Assembly: GCA_964420925.1 (NCBI GenBank)
Contig: CAYQVB010000104.1
Location: 9,344-73,343 of the forward strand
Length of the DNA stretch: 64,000 nucleotides
Source: JAJEAD01 sp964420925
Lineage (GTDB): Bacteria; Pseudomonadota; Gammaproteobacteria; HK1
Reading direction: 5' to 3'
Shown here: positions 41,693 through 49,970 of the stretch, piece after piece
Layout of the letters: every line of letters starts with the position of its first letter
Numbering within the stretch: position 1 is the first letter of the stretch
Program-made: the position numbers and the translations under genes
The notes under the pieces: model-generated
Told to the model about the DNA's origin: nothing
The model's database searches: none
The model's input: the letters and a program-made list of their open reading frames with translations, nothing else

Positions 41693-43695
41693 GCGAGGAA
41701 CTCTCGAGGCTCGAATCGGCGCTGCGGGCAACGTCTCCGCAGGCACCGGCGTCGGCGCGCGAGCGGGCGATCGCTCAGGCGATGGAGGCCTTCGACCGGC
41801 ACCACCAAGAAACAGGCGAGGAGTGGCGTCATAGAGAGCAAGTGCCGAAGCGCGGCACGCCATGGATACGGAGACTGGCCATGCTCCTTCCCCGACCCTC
41901 CTATGCCCTTGCCGGCAGTGCCGCCGTCCTGGCGCTGGCCGGAGTCGTCTCTCACCAGGTTCTCATCGCGCCTCAGGCTCCGCCTGCGCCGACGGTGGAA
42001 CCTGCCAGCATCGAGGAGTGGCATCGCCTCCCCGAAAGCGCCCTCGACGCGCCTGCGGACCGCATCGAAGTCGAGCATGCCGCCGCGGAGCGGACGAGGG
42101 AAGCCACGCTTGCAGCGGAGAGGTCGGAGGCTGATGCCGGATTGGTCGGCCCCGACCTTTCGTACGACTTCTACACCCCGCTGCCGCAGCAAAGCGCAAC
42201 GAAAGCAATGGCGGAGTCGACGCGGGCACTCGCGCTCGAACCGGGCAGGCCCGGATACCGCGAGCAGGGCCATGACCGCTTCGCCGAGTTCTCCCCCAAT
42301 CCGGTCAAGGTCGTTGCCGAGGAGCCGGTGTCGACCTTCTCCATCGACGTCGACACCGCCTCGTACGCGTTCCTGCGCGCCTCGCTCAACGAAGGCTACC
42401 TGCCGGAGAAGCACGCGGTGCGCACCGAAGAGCTCATCAACTACTTCCCCTACGACTACGCGCCCCCCGAGACCCGCGACACTCCGTTTGCCACCCATGT
42501 CGCGGTGATTCCGGCGCCGTGGAACGACTCCGCGCGACTGCTGCACCTCGGCATCAAGGGCTATGAGCTCGACCGCAGCGCCGCCCCGCCGGTGAACCTG
42601 GTGTTCCTCGTCGACACCTCGGGCTCGATGAACGAGCCGAACAAGCTGCCGCTGCTCATTCGCTCGCTCGAGCTCCTGCTCGGGGCGCTGGCCCCGGAGG
42701 ACCGCGTCGCCATCGTGACCTACGCGGGCATGGCCGGCGTGGTGCTGGAGCCGACGCCGGTGGCCGAGCGCGCCACCATCCGCGCGAGCCTCGAGCGGCT
42801 CCGCGCCGGCGGCTCGACCGCGGGCGCGGAGGGCATCCGGGAGGCCTACCGGCTGGCCGAGCGGCACCGGCTCGAGGGAGGAGTGAACCGGGTCATCCTC
42901 GCCACTGACGGCGACTTCAACGTCGGCATCACCGACCCGCAGGCGCTCGAAGACTACGTCGCGCGCAAGCGCTCGGGCGGAGTGGCTCTCTCAGTGCTCG
43001 GCTTCGGCATGGGCAACTACAACGACGAGCTCATGCAGCGCCTCGCGCAGAGCGGAAACGGCAACGCCGCCTACATCGACTCGCTCTCGGAGGCGCGAAA
43101 AGTCCTGCTCGAGGAGGCCGACTCGACGCTAGTCACCATCGCCAGAGACGTGAAGATTCAGGTGGAGTTCAACCCCGCGACGGTGCGCGAGTATCGACTG
43201 ATCGGCTACGAGACGCGGCTGCTCGCGCGCGAGGACTTCCGCAACGACAAGGTCGATGCGGGGGAGATCGGCGCGGGGCACACGGTCACCGCCCTCTACG
43301 AATTCATTCCGGCGGGTGCGGACGCACAGCGGATCCCCGAGCGGCGCTACAGGAACGAGAGGGCGGAGCCGGCCACCGAACTTGCCGACGAGTACGCGTT
43401 CGTGAAGATTCGCTACGAGCTGTCCGGGGCGGAGCGGAGCACCCTGAGCGCGCGGCCGGTGACCACCGCCGACGCGGTCGAGCGCCTGGACGCCGTTTCG
43501 CAGGATGCGCGCTTCGCGGTCGCGGTCGCGGCCTTCGGAGAGCTCCTGGGCGGTGGCCGCTACATCGGCGACTACGACCACGAAGACATCGTCGCGCTCG
43601 CCAACGGCGCGCGCGGCGAGGATCCCTTCGGCTACCGCAGTGAGTTCGTCCGGCTCGTGCGCCTGGCCCAGTCCTTGAGCGCACTGGAGCCGTGA
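41689..43695 (+). CDS. von Willebrand factor A domain membrane protein (YfbK-like), possible anti-sigma partner
   Basis: A 668-residue protein starting at a GTG coupled to the sigma factor stop. Residues 1-70 are cytoplasmic, with alanine/glutamate-rich helices like an anti-sigma domain. One membrane segment lies at ~68-88 (YALAGSAAVLALAGVVSHQV). A DUF3520/YfbK-type region follows (FSIDVDTASYAFLRASLNEG, LPEKHAVRTEELINYFPYDY). The vWA domain begins near 300 with an intact MIDAS motif FLVDTSGSMNEP, and the C-terminal part includes DARFAVAVAAFGELL. It would expose a metal-dependent adhesion domain to the periplasm. The anti-sigma role is inferred from coupling and topology. Confidence 0.85.
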   Translation: MSEELSRLESALRATSPQAPASARERAIAQAMEAFDRHHQETGEEWRHREQVPKRGTPWIRRLAMLLPRPSYALAGSAAVLALAGVVSHQVLIAPQAPPAPTVEPASIEEWHRLPESALDAPADRIEVEHAAAERTREATLAAERSEADAGLVGPDLSYDFYTPLPQQSATKAMAESTRALALEPGRPGYREQGHDRFAEFSPNPVKVVAEEPVSTFSIDVDTASYAFLRASLNEGYLPEKHAVRTEELINYFPYDYAPPETRDTPFATHVAVIPAPWNDSARLLHLGIKGYELDRSAAPPVNLVFLVDTSGSMNEPNKLPLLIRSLELLLGALAPEDRVAIVTYAGMAGVVLEPTPVAERATIRASLERLRAGGSTAGAEGIREAYRLAERHRLEGGVNRVILATDGDFNVGITDPQALEDYVARKRSGGVALSVLGFGMGNYNDELMQRLAQSGNGNAAYIDSLSEARKVLLEEADSTLVTIARDVKIQVEFNPATVREYRLIGYETRLLAREDFRNDKVDAGEIGAGHTVTALYEFIPAGADAQRIPERRYRNERAEPATELADEYAFVKIRYELSGAERSTLSARPVTTADAVERLDAVSQDARFAVAVAAFGELLGGGRYIGDYDHEDIVALANGARGEDPFGYRSEFVRLVRLAQSLSALEP

Positions 43696-44039
43696 ACGGC
43701 GCGACCCGCCACGCCCTGGCACCCTTTCGGAAGCGAGATGAGCACCCTGGCCGCGAGCGAGCGCATTCCGGCGGTCACCGGTAGCGGGTGGGGTCGGATA
43801 TCCCCCGACCTGGGGGCGCGGCCGCGCGAGGGTCTCGCATTGGATGATTTTCCAAGCGGACACGCCGGTCCGATCGGGAGACCGGCGCCGGGAGTCACGG
43901 TCCGGATGCACCGTATCCCGAGAAGGCTTGAAACGTGAATCCGCAGATGGAATGGAGACAGGCGGCTCGTCCACCAGCTCCACTGTTGTCTATGATGGTG
44001 GTGCAAGCCTGAACAATGTGTCTCGTGGAGCCAAACACG
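43696..44039. other. Gap between vWA gene and SDR gene
   Basis: No supported gene was seen. An in-frame ATG at 44016 could extend the SDR protein by eight residues (MCLVEPNT), but it has no ribosome site. Short GC-rich self-complementary stretches near 43880 (GGTCCGATCGGGAGACCGG) might form a transcript end. Confidence 0.45.
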
Positions 44040-44786
44040 ATGTCCCCAGCAATTCTGGTTACCGGTGCGTCCCGCGGGATTGGCGAGGCTGTCTATCGTC
44101 GCCTGACACGCGATGGCTATCCGGTGATAGGCACTTATCACACAAGCTCGGTTCCGGCTGCGCGCCTGGCAGAAGAGCTCGAGCAGGAACCCTTTGTGCA
44201 AGTGGATCTTGCGGATCAGGCATCCGTCGATGCACTCATGGACGGACTTCAGGGCAGGCCGCTCAAGGCTCTGGTCAACAATGCCGGAACGATCGAATTC
44301 GAGACATTTGGCAAGTTCGACCTGGGAATCTGGCAGCGCAGTTTCGCGGTTCACTGCGACGCCGCACTCAAGCTCGCGCTTGGCCTTCAAGAAGAGATGC
44401 AGGATGGTGGATCCATCATCAACATAACGAGCACCGATGCCTTCCTGGGCGGCTTCGACACGCTCTCCTATGCGGCCAGCAAGTCTGCGCTGGACAGTCT
44501 CACCAAGAGCGTCGCGATCAACCTGGGCCCGAGGAACATCCGGGTCAACGCCATCGCACCGGGGTGGATTGACACTGACATGGGCACAAGGTTTGCGGAC
44601 TACGTCACCGGCATGACACCGCTCCATCGACTCGGACGCCCCGACGACATCGCCGGGATCGCATCCTTCCTGATCTCGGACGACGCGGCCTTTGTCACCG
44701 GTCAGACCATCGTCGCCGATGGGGGCTACTACCTCGTCGACCCCGTGATGAAGTGGGAAGCTGCTGACAGCGAGCCCCAATTGTGA
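44040..44786 (+). CDS. Short-chain dehydrogenase/reductase (FabG-like)
   Basis: A 248-residue classical SDR: NAD(P)-binding LVTGASRGIGEAVYRRL, NNAG motif ALVNNAGTIEF, catalytic Ser in INITSTDAFLGG, Tyr-Lys pair in LSYAASKSALDSL, and the C-terminal APGWIDTDMGTRF then FVTGQTIVADGGYYLVDP. It could reduce a 3-oxoacyl chain or oxidise an alcohol. I chose the ATG at 44040 because GGAG lies 12 bases upstream and homology starts there. It is monocistronic. Confidence 0.88.
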   Translation: MSPAILVTGASRGIGEAVYRRLTRDGYPVIGTYHTSSVPAARLAEELEQEPFVQVDLADQASVDALMDGLQGRPLKALVNNAGTIEFETFGKFDLGIWQRSFAVHCDAALKLALGLQEEMQDGGSIINITSTDAFLGGFDTLSYAASKSALDSLTKSVAINLGPRNIRVNAIAPGWIDTDMGTRFADYVTGMTPLHRLGRPDDIAGIASFLISDDAAFVTGQTIVADGGYYLVDPVMKWEAADSEPQL

Positions 44787-44863
44787 GGAGTCGTCGCCAT
44801 CGGATGGGCCGACCTCTCCCGCTGTCCCCGACCTGAGGCTCGCCTGATCGAGCACCGCGTGGA

Positions 44864-45678
44864 GTGAGAAGGCGCGCACTGACGATCCGGAGCGCCGCGT
44901 GCGGGTGCACGCTCGCGTTGCTCGGCGCGCTTGCCCTGCCGGCGCGCACCACACACGCCTGCGGCGCCGACGCGCCGCTCGTCGCGCACGGCGACGTTGA
45001 ACGCGTAACCCTCACCGACTCGGCCGTCCTCGCAGCGCGCGTGGCCCGGCGCGCGGAAGAGGAGGAGGGTGCCGCGCTGCCGCCCACCGGAGGCAGCCTC
45101 GGCGCGGAGCTCGCCCGCGCGCTGGCGGCCGTGCGCGCCGCCTCGCCGGACATGGCGGAGATTCGCGCCCGCTCGCCGTTTGAGCCCGGGACGCTCATCG
45201 TGGCGCTCGAGCCCGCGCTCTTCGACACGGTATCCAACGCGCTTCCCGCGCCCGGTGAACGCGCAGCGCTCTGCACAGGGCACGCGGGGTCGACCGCCTG
45301 AACGCCGCCCTGGACTTGCGCGCCGTGATGCCCTTCGATTTCATATCCGCCATCCTCGTGCGCTTCGACCCGCTGCGCGATGTGGAGCGCGCCGCGCTCT
45401 CCTATGCAGGCCTCGTAGGGGTTACGCACGTCGAGCCGAACTTCGCGCTCGGCGATGGCTCCGACATCGAGGCCGCGTGGGTCGACGGTGCGTGGTACCT
45501 GGTGTTTCGCGAGGCCTGGGGCGATTGCCCGTCCGGTTGCCTGTACTCGGCCCTGCACTATTTCATTGAGCGCGAGGGCGAAGTTGAGCGGGTCGCACAC
45601 GAGCGTGCGGCGGAATTCGCCACTTTCGTACGCCTGGTCGGCGAGCGGCGATGGAATCATCGCCCTGAGTCGCCGTAG
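44864..45678 (+). pseudogene. Frameshifted gene for a secreted protein of unknown function
   Basis: The GTG at 44864 opens a frame with a signal peptide (AACGCTLALLGALALPARTT then HACG). It continues through SPFEPGTLIVALEPALFDTV and ends after GERAALCTGHAGSTA at 45301. In the next frame the natural continuation is ALHRARGVDRLNAALDLRAV, then MPFDFISAILVRFDPLRDVE through DCPSGCLYSALHYFIEREGE, ending at 45678. Two extra bases in GCGCTCTGCAC (for GCGCTGCAC, near 45270) would restore one ~270-residue protein. Either a real frameshift or a sequencing/assembly error is possible. Family not recognised. Confidence 0.6.
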
Positions 45679-45889
45679 TGTCGGGCGCTGAACGCACCGC
45701 GTGCTGGCTCGCGCCCTACGCCGCGTTGCCCCTTCTGGCGGTAGTCTCTCACGGGCGCAGGAGCAAGCTCGGCCTCGTGCGTCCACTATCGAGCGAGACT
45801 CTGCGCGAGCAGGTCGGCAGGCCGGGCGAGGTCAGGGCCGGCGGTCGGGTCTGATGCGCGCGGAGCGCAGCCGGTCAGCGACGGTGCCG

Positions 45890-46654
45890 TCAGTCGACTG
45901 TCTCGCCGCCGTCGACGACGTGGACGGACCCGGTGACGAAGCTCGCGAGGTCCGAGCACAGGTAGAGCACCGGTCCGGCCAGCTCACGCGGGTCTGCTAT
46001 TCGTTTCTGTGCCGTGCAATCCTCCGAGAGGATCGCATATCCCTCCTCGACGGTGTCGGCCAGGGTAAGCGCCATGTCGCGCAACATGTCGGTATCGACT
46101 CCGCCTGGGCAGACGGCGTTGACGCGAACGTCAGGCGCAAGCTCCAGTGCATGCGCCTTGGTGAGATTGATCACGCCCGCCTTGGCCGCGCCGTAGACCG
46201 ATGAACCCGGAGCGCCAACCAGACCGAATACCGACGAGAAGTTGACGATCGCGCCCCTCGCCGCCTTGAGGTGGGGCGCGGCGTACTGCGTCATGAAATA
46301 GACGCCCTTGAGGTTCGTATCGACGGTCTGGTTCCAGCTTTCTTCCGTAGTCTCGCCGAGCAGGGTAACGTCGCCCCAGCCGGCGTTGTTGATGAGGATG
46401 TCGAGTCCGCCGAGGCCCGCGACCGCCGCCTCCACGATTCGGGCGCAGTCGGCGACCTCGGCAACCGAACCCGGCGCGGCAACCAAGCGATCTCCTGCGT
46501 CAATCTCCGAAACGGCCTTTGCAGTGCTCTCCCCGGTGCTGCCGTTGAGGGCGACCTCTGCACCCGCGGCCAGGAACATCTCCACGATGGCGCGCCCGAT
46601 GCCGCGCGAACCGCCGGTCACCAGCACACGCTTGTCCGTGAAGTCGATCCGCAT
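45890..46654 (-). CDS. Short-chain dehydrogenase/reductase
   Basis: A 254-residue classical SDR: MRIDFTDKRVLVTGGSRGIG, ILINNAGWGDVTLLGE, Ser in VNFSSVFGLVG, Tyr-Lys in SVYGAAKAGVINL, and NAVCPGGVDTDML with the VTGSVHVVDGGETVD ending. The start ATG at 46654 follows GGGGGAAA. It lies 32 bases downstream of the phytanoyl-CoA-dioxygenase-like gene on the same strand, so the two probably form an operon acting on one compound. Confidence 0.88.
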   Translation of the reverse strand: MRIDFTDKRVLVTGGSRGIGRAIVEMFLAAGAEVALNGSTGESTAKAVSEIDAGDRLVAAPGSVAEVADCARIVEAAVAGLGGLDILINNAGWGDVTLLGETTEESWNQTVDTNLKGVYFMTQYAAPHLKAARGAIVNFSSVFGLVGAPGSSVYGAAKAGVINLTKAHALELAPDVRVNAVCPGGVDTDMLRDMALTLADTVEEGYAILSEDCTAQKRIADPRELAGPVLYLCSDLASFVTGSVHVVDGGETVD

Positions 46655-46686
46655 GAGTGTTTCCCCCGGCAAGGCCGAATCTGCCT

Positions 46687-47538
46687 TCAAGCTTCGCCGG
46701 CCAGGATGTCCTCGTAGTCCTTGACCCAGAGGCGGTCGGAGCCGCCATCGCCGCCCGGCAGGTAGCTGCGCCAGCCGAGCAGGCGCTGGGCGCGTCGCGG
46801 CAGCCGGAGCGCGCGGCCCCGAGTGACGGCCAGCGGATGCGCCTCCTCCGGCGTGAGCCAGCCGGCGTTGAAGCTCATCTGCACGGCATAGCGCCACCGG
46901 TCCCTCGTCCGGTTGTGGCCCCCGCCGTGGAAGGTGTAGCCGGAATAGAAGACGGCCGAACCAACCTCCATCTCGGCCGGCACGGTCTCGGCGGGCTCGG
47001 GCCGGCGTTCCCTCTCGTTCCAACGGTGGCTGCCGGGGATGACCCGGGTGGCGCCCATTTCGTCGGTGACCGCGTGAAACGGAAACAGCGTGTTGAAGCT
47101 CAGCTCCGGCATCTTCGGCCACGCCCACTCGCAGACCCGCTGCCAGAGGTTGTTGTCGCGGTGGAGCGCCTGGGCAGGCTCGCCCGGCCCGATACCGATG
47201 AACTGCGCCGTGTTCATCCAGTAGTCGGTGCCGACTTCTTCCAGAAACGCGTCGGCGACCTCCTTGACGAGCGGGTTCAGCATGATCTCGATGAAGGCGT
47301 CGCTGTTCTGGGCGAGACCTGCGAAGCGGATCGTGTTGCGGCCCCAGAAGACCTCGTTCTCCTCGCCGGGAATGGTCGGCCCCGGGCCGTGCTTCGCCCG
47401 CTTCCCGGCGAGCTCGTCCCAGCACCGCCTCAGCGTCGCGCGGTCGAAGATGTCCTCGACGACGACCACGCCGGCCTCCAGGAGCTTCTCGAGAATCGCA
47501 TCCTTTCCGGCGCTCGCCGGCAGACGGGAGAGTTCCAT
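46687..47538 (-). CDS. Phytanoyl-CoA dioxygenase (PhyH) family Fe(II)/2-oxoglutarate oxygenase
   Basis: A 283-residue protein with the cupin-like facial triad. HxD is at His126-Asp128 in QALHRDNNLWQ; a distal His near 204-208 lies in GYTFHGGGHNRTRDRWRY, and the arginine that holds 2-oxoglutarate is likely in that same region. TRVIPGSHRWNERERRPEPA is typical of PhyH proteins. It would hydroxylate an unknown substrate, which the SDR next door could then oxidise. The open frame extends upstream to 48075, but homology begins at MELSRLPASAG. Confidence 0.85.
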   Translation of the reverse strand: MELSRLPASAGKDAILEKLLEAGVVVVEDIFDRATLRRCWDELAGKRAKHGPGPTIPGEENEVFWGRNTIRFAGLAQNSDAFIEIMLNPLVKEVADAFLEEVGTDYWMNTAQFIGIGPGEPAQALHRDNNLWQRVCEWAWPKMPELSFNTLFPFHAVTDEMGATRVIPGSHRWNERERRPEPAETVPAEMEVGSAVFYSGYTFHGGGHNRTRDRWRYAVQMSFNAGWLTPEEAHPLAVTRGRALRLPRRAQRLLGWRSYLPGGDGGSDRLWVKDYEDILAGEA

Positions 47539-47576
47539 GCTCGACTTCCGGGCATCGCGAACGACCCGACGAGATC

Positions 47577-47921
47577 CTATCGCGCCGGGTCGTGCGCCGC
47601 AGTCCCGAGACGCAACTGATCGCCGCTGCCCGCTTCCCAGGGCAGAATCGTGACTTCGGGCCAGCGCTCGCGCACCCGTTGGGCCTTGGCGGCGTACGTC
47701 TCGGGCGTGATCTGGGTGCGATTGGCCCTCACCGTCAGGTTGAACAGATCGTCGAGACCGAAGGGAGCGAACACCCGCAATGCCTCGCCTTCGCGCGTCA
47801 CGCCGACCGAGGTCGCGGTGAAAGGGAACGTGGCAATTGCTTCCCGGGTGGACCGATAGGGACGCAACGCATACTCCACGCCGAACAACACGCATTGCCG
47901 CGCCTGCGTGAAGGCATACAA
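47577..47921 (-). pseudogene. N-terminally truncated nucleotidyltransferase-family protein (COG3575 type)
   Basis: A 114-codon frame matching the C-terminal half of the ~190-residue COG3575 proteins: LRPYRSTREAIATFPFTATS, VGVTREGEALRVFAPFGLDD and LFNLTVRANRTQITPETYAA, then VRERWPEVTILPW. The N-terminal half with the nucleotidyltransferase Asp residues is missing, and only ~120 bases separate this end from the divergent cytochrome gene. A perfect hairpin GCGCTCC-TGA-GGAGCGC (47945-47961) lies at the break. Confidence 0.65.
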
Positions 47922-48044
47922 TGCCTCGAAAGCCCCCGCTTCGAGCGCTCCTGAGGAGCGCGAGGAAATGCACGAAAGTCGCTGCGTTCACGCGAAGCCA
48001 CCGGCGCTCGGGCGCACGCGCGGCGCGGCGAGGGCCGACTCGCG

Positions 48045-48506
48045 ATGAGCCGGGCACGGCGCGACCGACGCGCACAGGCGCGCGAACGCCGTCGCCACGA
48101 GGAAGCGCAGCGTCGCCGAAGAGGCCTCTGGGTAACCGTGAGCTGCACCGTACCGGTCCTCGCCATGCTCGGCGCCGGAGCGTGGTGGATGCACCGAAGC
48201 GGCACGCTAGGCAACGTGCAACTCAGCGCCGAAGCGCGGGCGGGCGCGTCGCTCTTCGATGCGCACTGCGCGCTGTGCCACGGCGAGCGCGCATCGGGCA
48301 CCGACCAGGGCCCGCCGCTCGTGCACGTCGTCTACGAGCCAGGGCACCACCCCGACGCCGCCTTCTACCGCGCGGTGGAGTACGGCGTCATGAGCCATCA
48401 CTGGGAGTTCGGCAACATGGCGCCGGTCGCCGACGTCTCGCGCCGCGAGGCCGCGAAGATCGTCGCCTACGTGCGCGAGCTCCAGAGAGCCCATGGCATT
48501 TACTGA
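48045..48506 (+). CDS. Membrane-anchored cytochrome c
   Basis: A 153-residue protein. The strongly basic N-terminus (MSRARRDRRAQARERRRHEE) is followed by a membrane anchor at ~28-50 (LWVTVSCTVPVLAMLGAGAW). The c-type haem domain has CxxCH at 75-79 (DAHCALCHGERASG) and a likely Met ligand in FGNMAPVADVS. It would carry electrons on the periplasmic face of the membrane. The DsbC-like gene follows 67 bases later on the same strand; thiol handling is needed for cytochrome c assembly, so a link is plausible. Confidence 0.85.
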   Translation: MSRARRDRRAQARERRRHEEAQRRRRGLWVTVSCTVPVLAMLGAGAWWMHRSGTLGNVQLSAEARAGASLFDAHCALCHGERASGTDQGPPLVHVVYEPGHHPDAAFYRAVEYGVMSHHWEFGNMAPVADVSRREAAKIVAYVRELQRAHGIY

Positions 48507-48573
48507 GCCTGCGCACCCGCGCCGCAGGCGCTGCGCGCCGCGCGCTTCGCTCCCGCAAGATGAGGACCGCACC

Positions 48574-49305
48574 ATGCCACCTTTCGTTCGAATCGTGCTT
48601 GCTTCCCTGCTCGCCCTGGCACTCGGCGCCCCGATGGGCGCCACGGCGCAGCACACCGTGCCCGAGCCCGTCCTCGAGCTCGTGCGAAGCCTCGCAGGCG
48701 AGGTCGCCCCTGGCGCGGCACGCGCCTCGCCCGCACCGGGCCTCTACGAGGTGCGCGTCAACGAGGGCTTCCTCTACGTGACGGCGGACGGGCGCTTCTT
48801 CGTCTACGGCGACCTCTACGACGCACGCGCGCGCCAGAATCTCACCGACCTGTCACGGCGCGGTGAACGCCGCGCGGTGGTCGAGGCGCTCGAATCCGAC
48901 ACGCTCATCGTGTTCGCGCCCGAAGCACCGGCGAAACACGCCGTGACGGTGTTCACCGACGTCGACTGCCCGTACTGCGCGAAGTTCCACCTCGAGGTGC
49001 CGCAGCTCAATGCGCTCGGCGTCGAGGTGCGCTACGCCGCGTGGCCGCGCACGCCGCCCGGCACCGAGAGCTACGCGCGCAGCGTCTCGGTGTGGTGCGC
49101 GAGCGACCGCCACCGAGCCATCACGGATGCGAAGGCAGGCCGCGAGGTCGAGCCCGCCGAATGCGACAATCCGGTCCGCGCGCATGTCGAAGCGGGCGAG
49201 CGGGTCGGCGTCCGGGGGACGCCGACCCTGGTGACCGAGACCGGCGATCTGATCGGCGGTTACATCCCCTATGCCGAACTGCTGCGAAGGCTCGAGCGCG
49301 GGTAG
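48574..49305 (+). CDS. DsbC-like periplasmic thiol-disulfide protein
   Basis: A 243-residue exported protein. The signal peptide is 1-26 (ASLLALALGAPMGATA). The N-terminal DsbC/G-type dimerisation region (~35-105) includes LYEVRVNEGFLYVTADGRFF and VYGDLYDA. The thioredoxin fold has Cys132-Pro-Tyr-Cys135 (TDVDCPYCAKFH), and the cis-Pro lies in VRGTPTLVTETGDLIGGYIP. It would shuffle or reduce wrong disulfides in the periplasm. I start at MPPFVRIVL (48574), where the signal peptide begins. A fragment of this gene's 5' region lies at 39990-40065. Confidence 0.88.
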   Translation: MPPFVRIVLASLLALALGAPMGATAQHTVPEPVLELVRSLAGEVAPGAARASPAPGLYEVRVNEGFLYVTADGRFFVYGDLYDARARQNLTDLSRRGERRAVVEALESDTLIVFAPEAPAKHAVTVFTDVDCPYCAKFHLEVPQLNALGVEVRYAAWPRTPPGTESYARSVSVWCASDRHRAITDAKAGREVEPAECDNPVRAHVEAGERVGVRGTPTLVTETGDLIGGYIPYAELLRRLERG

Positions 49306-49465
49306 CGAACCCCTGGAGGCGACCTGACGCCGCTCACACACCACCCCATCGCCATCCCCGTCCTTCCCCATGGGGTCGGTCTCGGCCAGCGCAGGAGACG
49401 GTATGGTGCGCGTGGCGTGCGGTGCTCGGTGCGCGACCGTTGTGGTGGCGCGACGAGGGCATGGT

Positions 49466-49846
49466 GTACCGTTTGGATATCGAGTGAAAGATTCGAGCTC
49501 CGCAGATTCAAGGGCCAGAGCTGAGCCCGGCTCTGGGCTCACCATCGGCACGGCGGGCTGCATCGACGGGCCGCTATGCGTGGTGCCCGAGCTATGGGTC
49601 GAAATCTGGGACGCCTATCAAGCGGGCGATCTGGGACGGGCATGCGAAGCCCAACGTCGCGCCACCGAGGTGGCGGCGGGGATCCTCCAGTTCGGGTTTC
49701 TCGGCGCGCTCAAGGCCGCGATCGGGGAGCGACTGCAGATCGACTGCGGCGCCCCGCGGCCACCCCAACTCCCCCTCGACCTGGAGCACAGGGCGGCGCT
49801 GGTCGAACGCATGCGAGAGCTCGGTATCAGCCCAGCTTGCCGATGA
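49466..49846 (+). pseudogene. C-terminal remnant of a DapA-family aldolase gene
   Basis: From GVPFGYRVKDSSSADSRARA the frame follows the end of dihydrodipicolinate-synthase-like proteins, starting near the Schiff-base lysine (VKDSS). It continues LTIGTAGCIDGPLCVVPELW, VEIWDAYQAGDLGRACEAQR, FGFLGALKAAIGERL and ends RMRELGISPACR. The N-terminal ~160 residues are absent, and the upstream open frame is unrelated. A full-length but different DapA-family gene is at 53859-54812. Confidence 0.7.
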
Positions 49847-49970
49847 TGTCCTCCCTGCGAGCGAATTCCGCTTCGCCTGCGTCCACCCGGCCGTAGAATC
49901 CGCCCCAGGTCTTGAAGCCGAGGCGCGCGAGCACCGGGGACGGGGCGGCTACGCGGAGTCGACGGGACAT
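49827..49970 (-). CDS. Possible 47-residue ORF after the dioxygenase gene
   Basis: The ATG at 49970 overlaps the end of the dioxygenase gene by 22 bases and opens MSRRLRVAAPSPVLARLGFK, then TWGGFYGRVDAGEAEFARRE and DIIGKLG. Codon use is coding-like, and the sequence reads like the end of a folded protein. It may be a small gene in the same transcript or the tail of a lost one. It is convergent with and overlaps the DapA remnant by 20 bases. Family not recognised. Confidence 0.35.
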   Translation of the reverse strand: MSRRLRVAAPSPVLARLGFKTWGGFYGRVDAGEAEFARREDIIGKLG

